Shown: piece after piece, positions 56,300 through 64,000 of the stretch
Layout of the letters: each line of letters starts with the position of its first letter
Numbering within the stretch: position 1 is the first letter of the stretch
Origin: Talpa occidentalis
Taxonomy: Eukaryota; Chordata; Mammalia; Eulipotyphla; Talpidae
Length of the DNA stretch: 64,000 nt
Assembly (NCBI RefSeq): GCF_014898055.3
Contig: NW_023604861.1
Coordinates: forward strand, 77,388,292-77,452,291
Direction: 5' to 3'
Program-made: the position numbers and the translations under genes
Notes under the pieces: model-generated
What the model saw: the letters and a program-made list of their open reading frames with translations, nothing else
Databases searched by the model: none
What the model was told of the DNA's origin: nothing

Positions 56300-56685
56300 T
56301 CATAGTAGGGTTGACCAACACCTCCAGTGTTCCTGCTGGCCCGCAGTAGGATGATACTTCCTTGCCCCTTGAAGTTGAGTGTGGCTACGTCCCTTGCTTT
56401 GGTGGGCAAAAGTAAATGGAACTGAGGTCTATCCATGCCAGGCAGGAACTGCAGGATTGCTCAGTTTTTCTCTAGCAAAGCGACTGTCAGCATCCAAGAT
56501 AAAGGCAGCTCCCTCTGGCTGGACTGCTGAGTGACCATTAGTAGCAGAGAGCCCCTGTTGGCCCCTGGTAGACATGAGGCATGAGCAAGAAATAAGCCTT
56601 TTCTCCTTTAAACAACATGATACTGGGAGTATTTATTACCACAGCATAATTGGTGAGACCTGATGGAGGCAAACTCCTAATCACT
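56300..56685 (+). repeat. MLT1-type LTR relic
   Basis: 'gtgtggctacgtcccttgct', 'ttggtgggcaaaagtaaatg', 'catgaggcatgagcaagaaa' and 'ttattaccacagcataattg' follow the MaLR/MLT1 order. Old, no coding. Confidence 0.5.
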
Positions 56686-56879
56686 TCAAGACTGGTACCA
56701 CCACACAGCTCAGTCTTCGACTGCATGCTGTTTGCCTTCAATGTGCCATTATTTAATGCATTTTAAGCATACCCCTACAACTGAACCCCCCACTTGTTTG
56801 AAACCATGCCTCCCATTTTGTATTTCTATATCTCTCATAATTGTTGAGTATAAAGGCTACATGTGATGGATTTTAGGAC

Positions 56880-57080
56880 CAAGCAGAACTGGCTCCAAGT
56901 CCCAGATCTGCTCCATGTGAACTTGATTATGTGATGTGACCTAGAGGGCCTCCACTTTCCTTGTCTCTAAAATGGGATTAGCAAATTATAGCTCCCAGAA
57001 TTGCTGGTCGATTGAGAGCTGTGTCACCTCTGGCATTTTGAAAGAAACCTGTACATGATAAGAACTTAATGATTGAACTA
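56880..57080 (+). repeat. MIR SINE relic
   Basis: 'cagaactggctccaagtccc', 'ccactttccttgtctctaaa', 'atgggattagcaaattatag' match MIR order. Confidence 0.7.
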
Positions 57081-57334
57081 TAATAGTGCTGAACACACCA
57101 GCAGTGAGTAATACTGCCTGACAGGTGCCTCCCTATGGCTAGCAGGGCCTTCTAACCATGGGCCAGGATCCATAGCAATGTATATATCCTCCCCTAAAAC
57201 TGACAAGACCTCAAATATTTGGAGACAATTTGCACATACCCTCAGTCATATTCTTCTAATATAACAGCATCCATGAAAACCACCGAAAGTTACCACTTCC
57301 CCTCTACTAGGATGAGCACAATCAATAGTGCAAT

Positions 57335-58110
57335 AGTTTCGGCAAATAGCCACTTCCTCAATAAATTAAACATAGAGTTACTACCTGACCCAGCAATTAC
57401 ACCCCTACATATATTTGTGGCAGAATTATTCATAATAGCCAAAAGGTAGAAACAACTCAAATGTCCCTCAGTTGATGAACGGATAAATGAAATCCATCCA
57501 TACATACAAAGGAATATTATTTGGCCATAAAAAAGAATGAAATGAGGGCCTCCCCGGTGGTGCAGCGGTTGAGCGCTGGGTTGTGAAGCTGCCTGCAGCC
57601 TCTGCAGCGCCGGTTCAATCCCCGGATGCTCCTGGCCACCGGAGGAGGGTTTCACATGGCGCACAGACCTCTCCTGCAGCACCCGCTGCTCCCCTCAGCA
57701 GTGTCCTTCGGTCCTTCTGCCTGCTCTGCCTGCTCTGGCTCTGGTGAATTCTCTCACCCTCCCGCGCTTCTGACTGTACCCAGTGCTTGTATAAATAAAT
57801 AAATAAATAAATATTAAAAAAAAAAAAAAAGGAATGAAATGCTCTCCTGGGCTTCAACCTGGATAAACTAGGAAAACAGTATGCTAGGTGAAAGACTACC
57901 GTGCTGTATGATTCCACTGAAATAAAATGTCCAGAATAATCAGGGGTAGGTAACAGCAAAAGCATACATGGGGTTTCTTTATGGGGTGCTGAAAATATTC
58001 TTTGAATTAGTGGTGATGATCACAGAATACTGTGAACATATTAAAAGCAACTAAATTGTGCATGTTAAAAGGTATGTGAATTCTATCTCAATTAAAAACA
58101 AAATAACATC
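57335..58110 (+). mobile_element. Old L1M fragment, split by a SINE
   Basis: 'acctgacccagcaattacac', 'cagaattattcataatagcc', 'ggaatattatttggccataa', then after the SINE 'ctgtatgattccactgaaat' and 'gaattctatctcaatt' trace the L1M 3' end. Confidence 0.85.
57546..57827 (+). mobile_element. tRNA-derived T+ SINE, young GC-rich subtype
   Basis: Full length, with a (AATA)n-ATT-A(n) tail and B box GGTTCAATCCC. TSD AAAAGAATGAAATG (57531-57544) versus AAAGGAATGAAATG (57828-57841). It splits the L1M in mid-motif. Confidence 0.92.
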
Positions 58111-58173
58111 TTTCTCATCAAAAACATGTGTAGGCATCACCATCTGTGTGAGCTTTTCTTGCTGCTAATATTT

Positions 58174-58219
58174 AGACATTCCCACTGTGTCTCTTCAGAC
58201 ATTCCCCGCGTGTCTCTTC
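58174..58219. repeat. 23-bp tandem duplication
   Basis: Two units, 58174-58196 and 58197-58219, both 'agacattccc..gtgtctcttc', differ at two or three positions. Confidence 0.85.
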
Positions 58220-58224
58220 AGCAG

Positions 58225-58585
58225 CTGCCAACAAAGTGTAGCAGGAGCATCAGCAGACACCTATGATGGGATGATCAGCTGCCTGTCACAAAAGCTCTGT
58301 GGGGAGCAACCCATCCTGACCTCACACACTGGGGACTCGGAGTTAGTGGTCTCTCCACTGAAAGTCTGTGCAAACACCCTCATGTCCACCAGGAGGTTCA
58401 GAAGCCAGTTTCTCGCACGGGCTACTACTAAAGGAAGGCAGGAGGGCATCGAAAGTGGGAGGTTGTCTCCAAAGCCAAATGCAAGCCCTCTGGAGTGACC
58501 CCATGAGAGTTCAGTGGCGACCTCTCCTGCTCTGCTGGGGCCTGGGTGGCAGTCATTCTTACACTTTGACGCCTGGTGGAAACTG
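58225..58585. other. No gene recognised
   Basis: The plus frame from 58187 to 58498 overlaps the tandem repeat; no family recognised. Confidence 0.35.
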
Positions 58586-58589
58586 ATGG

Positions 58590-58670
58590 GGGAAGAGGGG
58601 ACGAAATCAGAGTTTTAGAAGGCCCTCTAGATGATCCTCAAGCATGCTAAGGTTTAAAAACCTCTGTTTT
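58590..58670 (+). repeat. MER5-type hAT 3' end
   Basis: 'tagatgatcctcaagcatgc' then 'taaggtttaaaaacctctg' match the terminal part of a MER5-type hAT. Confidence 0.55.
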
Positions 58671-58674
58671 GTCT

Positions 58675-59345
58675 ACCATGTGTTGTTCTTACCTCTGCAC
58701 TAACAGAATCCTGATTTTGCTTGGGGTGCAGGTGAATGGACTGTCTTGCAGCTGGGTGTCCATGTGACATAGTTCTGCCTACTGAGATGCAAATTAAAGT
58801 CACAGAGTGGGGTTTCTGAGAGAGCTCTTCTAGCCTGTGGCTTTTATCCAGTGCCCCCGCGCCTGCCCCCAACACTGTCCTCAGAAGAAAGCCTGGCTCT
58901 CTGATGGGCCTGGAGGACCCTGCGTGATGGCCCCTGTGTGGCTCTCATGCTCACCTCATCCCACAATCTCCATCCTGCAATTAGGCAATCACAACCCTGA
59001 GATCTGCCCCTTCAGGGAGCAACCTGATGAAGTCTCAGCCCCACTCTACTGGATCCTGTTCACACTAGGCCACACATATCCTGAGCTCCCAGCCAGGACT
59101 GAGCACAGCAGGATTCTGGATCAGATTCATTCCTTCTCATGAGAGATTCCTCAGGGGGACAGCTGTGGCCCAGGGATTCCCCATCAGCCTGACTGAAAAT
59201 TTCTTCAACTGTGCTGTGCTTGAAACTCTTCTCCTCAGCCCTCCTTCCTTCCCCAGTGCCTTTACAGGGGTCGGACCTGCGTCACTGTTTGAAAGCTCCC
59301 CTTGTCTCCTTCTGCTGCTTCCTGTTTATTCTTCATTAGACTTTT
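58675..59345. other. No gene recognised
   Basis: Intergenic; nothing assigned. Confidence 0.35.
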
Positions 59346-59364
59346 CTCCCAATAAATCACTTTT

Positions 59365-59638
59365 TTTTTTAAAGATTTATTTATTTATTTATACAAGCAC
59401 TGGGTACAGTCAGAAGCGCGGGAGGGTGAGAGAATCCACCAGAGCCAGAGCGGGGAGCAGAGCAGGCAGAAGGACCGAAGTACACTGCTGAGGGGAGCAG
59501 TGGGCGGCAGGAGAGGTCTGCGCGCCATGTGGGACCCTCCTCCGGTGGCCGGGGAGCAGCCGGGGATGGAACCGGAGCTGCAGAGGCTGCGGGCAGCTTG
59601 GCAACCCAGCGCTCAACCGCTGCGCCACTGGGGAGGCC
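59365..59638 (-). mobile_element. tRNA-derived T+ SINE, young GC-rich subtype
   Basis: Full length on the minus strand. The perfect 17-bp TSD CCCAATAAATCACTTTT occurs at 59348-59364 and 59639-59655. The body is close to the other GC-rich copies, so it is recent. Confidence 0.95.
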
Positions 59639-59957
59639 CCCAATAAATCACTTTTATGTCTGATCCTATCTTAACTTTTGCTTCTCAGGGACTAAAATAA
59701 GCAAGCTCGCCACATTGAATTGGTTGCTGTAATGCTCGGCTCCCCACCTGCTTTTGCATGTGCTATTCCCTCCATATAGAAGATCTCCAGGATCCAGCTC
59801 AGAGGTCACGTCATTCATCAGACATCATGGTGGTCACTGTGGCCCAGGCAAAGAGCCCCACGCTGAGGACACAGTAAGAAATACAGTGGGCAGAGCAAGT
59901 CCATGCTCTTGTCAAGCTCACCTTATAGTAGGTAAATGGTCAAGAAACATAATTTTC

Positions 59958-60231
59958 TTTTTTTTTTTTAAGATTTATTTATTCATGCATACAAGAACCG
60001 GCGCACAGGCCAGATGCACGGGAGGGTGAGAGGATTCACCAGAGACAGAGTGGGGAACAGAACAGGCAGACTGACTGAAATACACTGCTGAGGAGAGCAG
60101 CGGGCAAGACAGGAGAGGTCTGCTGTGCCATGTGGGATTCTCGCTGGCCGGCCTGGATCAAACCCGTGCTGCAGAGGCTGCGGACAGCTTCACAACACTG
60201 TGCTCAACCACCTGCACCACCAGGGGAGGCC
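59958..60231 (-). mobile_element. tRNA-derived T+ SINE, intermediate subtype
   Basis: Full length. The perfect 17-bp TSD CAAGAAACATAATTTTC occurs at 59941-59957 and 60232-60248. It mixes features of both subtypes: GC-rich 'cgggagggtgagaggattca' with the older 'tgcatacaagaac' tail box. Confidence 0.95.
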
Positions 60232-60329
60232 CAAGAAACATAATTTTCCAAACAGATCTATAGTATAACGGTGCAGAATGTAAGTACTCTAAAGAAAAGA
60301 AAGCAGAATAAGAATCTAAAATAATGAAG

Positions 60330-60589
60330 GGCCTCCCCTGGTGGAGCAGCGATTGAGCGCTGGGCTGCGAAGCTGCCTGCAGCCTCTGCAAGTGTGGGTT
60401 CTATCCCCAGACGCCAGGCGAGGGTCCCACACAGCGCGCAGACCTCTCCTGCCGCCCGATGCTCCCCTCAGCAGTGTATTTCATCGGTCTGCCTGTTCTG
60501 TTCCCTGCTCTGGCTCTGGTGAATTCTCTCACCCTCCCATGCTTGTGACTGTACCCAGTGCTTGTATAAATAAATAAATAGTTAAATCT
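60330..60589 (+). mobile_element. tRNA-derived T+ SINE, GC-rich subtype
   Basis: Full length. The TSD TAAAATAATGAAG (60317-60329) recurs at 60590-60602. It stands in opposite orientation to the SINE just 100 bp upstream. Confidence 0.92.
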
Positions 60590-61041
60590 TAAAATAATGA
60601 AGTGGATGAGGTGGGCGGGTTATTTTAGACAGAAAGATCAGAGAAGGCTGGGGTGGAGGAGGGAGGGAGAGGTGACACTTGAGCAGAGCCCTGAATAACT
60701 GCAGGGAGTGAGTCACTCAAATATCTGGGGGAAGATCTTTCCAGCCAGAGGATCACATTCCAGTGAGCTGGAGGGTAGTTACTAGGTCTGAGGACCCCAG
60801 CTCTCTTATAAGTGCTCCCCCCATGTGCTCCTGTACCTCCAGCATCCCTCCAGACTATGTGCACAGTCAGTGCCCGCTGGTTGACTGGTCAACCTCCCCT
60901 GCAGACAGTAACTCTGGGGTCAGGGGTGCAGCTTCCTTGCAGGAAAGCACTGCAGGGAGTGAGCCATGCAGATCATAGCCCCCAGACTCGAAACTCACTC
61001 AAAGTTTCCTAAAAAATACTGACATCAAATGCGTAATTATG

Positions 61042-61069
61042 GTAAGTGCTCAGTTAATTGAGCACTTAC
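61042..61069. other. Perfect 11-bp stem with 6-nt loop
   Basis: GTAAGTGCTCA and TGAGCACTTAC are exact reverse complements around GTTAAT. The right half runs into the MIR fragment next to it. Confidence 0.85.
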
Positions 61070-61180
61070 AGTGCGCCGGGCTCTGTGCTGAAGATTTCAC
61101 TGGTATTTTCTTACTTAACAATGCTAAGTGCAAAGTGGGTAGCACTGTCATCCCCAGTGTCTAGGGCCACAGTGGGCCCC
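61050..61180 (-). repeat. MIR SINE relic
   Basis: 'gagcacttacagtgcgccgg', 'gctctgtgctgaagatttca' and 'tggtattttcttacttaaca' match the reverse of MIR. Confidence 0.7.
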
Positions 61181-61184
61181 ATCA

Positions 61185-61650
61185 CACTTTCTCGGCAGGA
61201 ACAGAGTTTCTATGACTTACCATAGCTTTACAGCTGGAAATGTATAAAAAGTGGAAAAAAGGGGGTTAGGTTTAGAACCCAACCAGGGGAGCAGTTAGCT
61301 GTCACAACAATGGCACCTCCCATTTCTAATGTGAGGCAGTGCCAGAAAAAATCACAGTAAGGCACTCAGTTCAAGGTGATTTCCAAGGTCGGGTTCTAAG
61401 CATAGTCTCTGAGACCAGCAGGCTCAGAGGTCCCATTGCAAGATCCCACCTGGTCCCCTGCAGAGGAGGAGACCAAGCAGGAGGGCTGGGGTGATTTTGA
61501 GGACACCTTCCTGTTTACTCTTTGCTCTTCCCTAACCCAACCTTAAACTTGACAGTGAGGATTGCAAAAGTCATTTGATCAGAGACCTGGCACTGCCTGA
61601 CTGAGAAAACATTGCTATAAAGACTGTTAAGCAAAGAGAGGATGTGGTTC
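61185..61650. other. No gene recognised
   Basis: Intergenic. A TATAAAAAG-like string at about 61244 stands 440 bp upstream of the CRE block and has no exon behind it. Confidence 0.35.
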
Positions 61651-61654
61651 ACGG

Positions 61655-61725
61655 CCCCGCGCTGCCCACGCCCGGGAGCCGGGCAGCGGTGACGTCAGCG
61701 CTCGGCCGGGCTGGCAGCCTGGCAC
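61655..61725 (+). promoter_or_regulatory. CpG-rich patch with a perfect CRE
   Basis: TGACGTCA lies at 61690-61697, inside a short CpG-rich patch (CCCCGCGC, CGCCCGGG, CGCTCGGCCGGG). This is the full palindromic cAMP-response element bound by CREB/ATF proteins. A functional promoter is plausible but unproven. Confidence 0.5.
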
Positions 61726-61909
61726 TGCTTGACCGCTCTTTGCCTGAGCACTGGCCTTTTGCTTGCTGTGTTGCCAACTGGCTCCCAGGTGCCCACCACT
61801 CCCTGCCACTTTGGCAGCTTCTTTGGCGTTGTTGCCAGTGACCGGCACTAGCCAAGGTGTAAACGACCCAGAGTCATTGCGCAGGGGACGCTGCATCAGT
61901 CCCGACATT

Positions 61910-61985
61910 ACAGCAGTGGAAACTGAATCCTAGAGAGACATTGTGAGTCGCCCAAGGTCTCCAGAAGGTGCAGCCTAAGCAAGAC
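61910..61985 (-). repeat. MIR tail fragment
   Basis: 'gtggaaactgaatcctagag' and 'gtgagtcgcccaaggtctcc' match the reverse of MIR. Confidence 0.5.
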
Positions 61986-61989
61986 CTCC

Positions 61990-62400
61990 ACTGTGGTTTC
62001 TTCTTCCTTGTCTGACTGCTACCACCTCACTGGCTCCCTTCTCTTCTATGCTGCTTTGCCCTCTGCAGGCGAGAGGCATCCTCCACCCCACCCCCGCAGC
62101 CCCTACCCCCATCCTGGCCTGAGACCCCACACTAGTGCCATCCACTATTACCCATGCCCAACTCCCCTGGGCCTCTCTCCTCTACTCTTCCCCGTCCAGT
62201 CCACTCTCCACCCTGAAGCCAGAGATATTTCCAAAAAATTGAGTCAGGTTAATCTACTCCTCTATTCAAAATCCCTGATATTCCCTTTCAAGCCATGGAT
62301 GAGCCCTCAATACAGCATTTGGTCCTCTCCAGTCCAGGTTCATTCCCAGCACACCTCTTCTATACACCAGACACCCCAGCCACACAGCTCAACTCTTGAC
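61990..62400 (+). repeat. Probable L2 relic
   Basis: The C/T-rich text with 'ttaatctactcctctattca' and 'aaaatccctgatattccctt' recalls the L2 coding 3' region. Open frames here reflect its low stop content. Confidence 0.45.
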
Positions 62401-62421
62401 TGCTGCAAGAATTAAATAATA

Positions 62422-62701
62422 GGGGCCTCCCCAGTTGCGCAGCGGTTGAGCGCTGGGTTGCGAAGCTGCCCGCAGCCTGTGCAGCGCCGGTTAGATCGCT
62501 GGCTGCTCCCTGGCCACCCGAGGAGGGTCCCACATGGCGCGCAGACCTCTCTTGCCGCCCTCTGCTCCCCTCAGCAGTGTGCCTCTGTCCCTCTGCCTGC
62601 TCTGCTCCCCGCTCTGGCTCTGGTGAATTCTCTCACCCTCCCGCGCTTCTGACTGTACCCAGTGCTTGTATAAATAAATAAAAATCTTAGAAAAAAAAAA
62701 A
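62422..62701 (+). mobile_element. tRNA-derived T+ SINE, young GC-rich subtype
   Basis: Full length, tail AATAAAAATCTTAG-A(n). The perfect TSD AAGAATTAAATAATA occurs at 62407-62421 and 62702-62716. B box mutated to GGTTAGATCGC. Confidence 0.95.
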
Positions 62702-62716
62702 AAGAATTAAATAATA

Positions 62717-63415
62717 TCCAGAAGTCTAACCCTGAATTATTTGCATCCTTTTATTATATTAATAATACAAACATATCAATAATAACTGAAAAATAAAAAG
62801 AACTAAGTAGTGTCTGTGCACAGCACCTGGAGCATAGGGAGAGGCAGGCAGACATGACTGGCACCTGGCATCCTGGGCATGTCCCCACCAGCCTGACAGA
62901 GCCTGCTGTGCTGGCTGATGTGTGAGCTCTGCTCTGCCCTCCTACCAGGCCCCCAACACTCCAGATTCAGGTTACACACCCCAAGAAAAGGCATAAAATG
63001 TAGAACACCTGCACTGCCCACCATCAGGGATTTTTTTTTTCAAGAAAAAATTGAGGCAGTACATTTGCAATGGAACACAATTTATTATCATTTCCTACCC
63101 CTTGAGAGCAGGGTAACCACTGTCTCTGGGATTCTTATAGTCACTGTTGCTGATCTTATCTCAGGACTAAGGAAGGACATAAGAAATAGTTACACCTTGA
63201 CACAACGGTAATCTGCAGGAGGTTTTCATTGTGTTCGAACTACTGATTACACATGTAAGGACTTGTAGTTTGACAGGCAAGAGCACAAGGGGTCAGATCT
63301 CATGAGGTGAGCAGCAGCAAGCTGGCCTGCAATGTGGGGAGGTCCCTGCGAGCCTTCATGGTGAAGGCTGACTCCAATCCACACCAAGAACCACACCAAG
63401 CAGCATTTAGTTCAT
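62717..63415. other. No gene recognised
   Basis: Intergenic; nothing assigned. Confidence 0.35.
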
Positions 63416-63419
63416 TATA

Positions 63420-63541
63420 TTGTTCATTCATCCATCCATGCATCCCATTCAACTCCCATTCACCCACCCTTCATTCACACACTCACCTACTCACCCTTCC
63501 ATCCACCCATTCACCTGTCCATGCATCCGTCCATTCACCAC
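63420..63541. repeat. Degenerate (CATC/CACC)n repeat
   Basis: Imperfect CATC, CATTCACC and CACC units over about 120 bp. Confidence 0.85.
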
Positions 63542-63573
63542 CCAGGAGACATTAATTTTGCCTCTCTCCCTTT

Positions 63574-63844
63574 TTTTTTTTTTTTTTAAAGATTTTTTTT
63601 ATTTATGCATACAAGAACTGGGGTACAGGTCTTCTGGTGAGAAGATTCACCAGATTCAGAGACAGAGTGGGAAACAGAATAGATGGATTGACTGAAACAC
63701 ACTGCTGAGGGGAGCAGCGGGCAAGACAGGAGAGGTCTGTTGTGCCATGTGGATTGCTCCCTGGCCGGGGATAGAAATCATGCTGCAGTGGCTGCGGACA
63801 GTTTCATAGTGCTGGTCTTAACCCCTTGCGCCACCAGGGAGGCC
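63574..63844 (-). mobile_element. tRNA-derived T+ SINE, older subtype
   Basis: Minus-strand copy with an internal duplication-like 'gattcaccagattcagagac'. The perfect TSD CCTCTCTCCCTT lies at 63561-63572 and 63845-63856. Confidence 0.92.
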
Positions 63845-63884
63845 CCTCTCTCCCTTCTTTATTGTCAAATAAGACATTGTAGAA

Positions 63885-64000
63885 GAATACTATGTGCTGA
63901 ATGTTTGTGTCCCCGAAAAAGTCACATGTCAAAGCCCTAATTCCTAACATGATGTCATCTGCAGGTGAGGATTGTGGGTGTTGGTTAGATTTAGGGGGAT
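63885..64000 (+). repeat. Possible LTR relic running off the window
   Basis: 'gctgaatgtttgtgtccccg', 'caaagccctaattcctaaca', 'gatgtcatctgcaggtgagg' match the opening of an old MaLR-like LTR. Truncated by the window end. Confidence 0.4.

Larger units (their letters stand above)
59750..60775 (-). mobile_element. L2 LINE relic split by two SINEs
   Basis: The minus-strand L2 3' region is readable through both SINEs: 'agcaagtccatgctcttgtc', 'agctcaccttatagtagg', then 'gaggtgacacttgagcagag', 'atctgggggaagatctttcc' and 'agccagaggatcacattcc'. The short 59750-59815 stretch may be a separate L2 piece in the opposite orientation. Confidence 0.65.

Noticed and set aside
61240..61256. TATA-like 'tgtataaaaagtgg' as a gene promoter
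   Set aside because: No CpG, initiator or exon nearby; A/T-rich strings of this type are common by chance.

Overview
The window is nuclear DNA from a placental mammal. It carries the ancient mammalian repeat set (MIR, L2, MER5- and MER20-type hAT relics, old L1M fragments), CpG islands, microsatellites and about 27 copies of one tRNA-derived SINE family with AATAAA and TCTTT in its tail (a 'T+' SINE). That SINE starts GGGCCTCC, has pol III A and B boxes and ends in (AATAAA)n-TCTT-A(n). It is not the dog CAN, horse ERE, cetartiodactyl CHR, vesper-bat VES or flying-fox type as I know them. My best guess is the rhinolophoid-bat family reported as Rhin-1, so a horseshoe bat or leaf-nosed bat. This is an inference from memory and a database comparison would settle it.

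I find no protein-coding gene I can support. Open frames are short, overlap on both strands, and mostly lie in SINEs, LINE relics or GC-rich DNA. The window looks intergenic or deeply intronic. Gene-like signals are limited to CpG-rich blocks at about 8.04-8.66 kb, 13.29-13.76 kb plus 14.01-14.09 kb (with a strong CTCF-type motif), 22.79-23.0 kb (CTCF-type motif in a CpG block), 51.66-51.91 kb and 61.65-61.72 kb (perfect CRE palindrome).

Layout. 0-8 kb: solo LTR at 1.32-1.88 kb, old LINE pieces, one young SINE. 8-14.1 kb: CpG islands flanking a long degraded L2 tract. 15-21.7 kb: MIRs, an L1M fragment split by a SINE, and a three-layer nest (SINE in SINE, with an L1 3' end inserted in the inner SINE). 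21.9-22.5 kb: internally deleted hAT relic that keeps the transposase C-terminus. 23-36.7 kb: SINEs, L1M fragments, LTR-like modules, a 72-bp near-perfect inverted repeat around 27.4 kb and a SINE-in-SINE nest at 36.2-36.7 kb. 40-42 kb: a direct duplication of about 240 bp and a GATA microsatellite. 43-50 kb: L1M tracts peppered with SINEs. 50-64 kb: MER20-type element, L1M, MIR, L2 split by two SINEs, further SINEs.

The elements do not act together as a pathway. What they give is a readable insertion chronology from target-site duplications (TSDs), plus a short tRNA-head-only SINE form seen three times with a shared 3' junction. Boundaries were read by eye. SINE ends backed by TSDs are accurate to a few bases; old LINE, MIR and L2 limits may be off by tens of bases.
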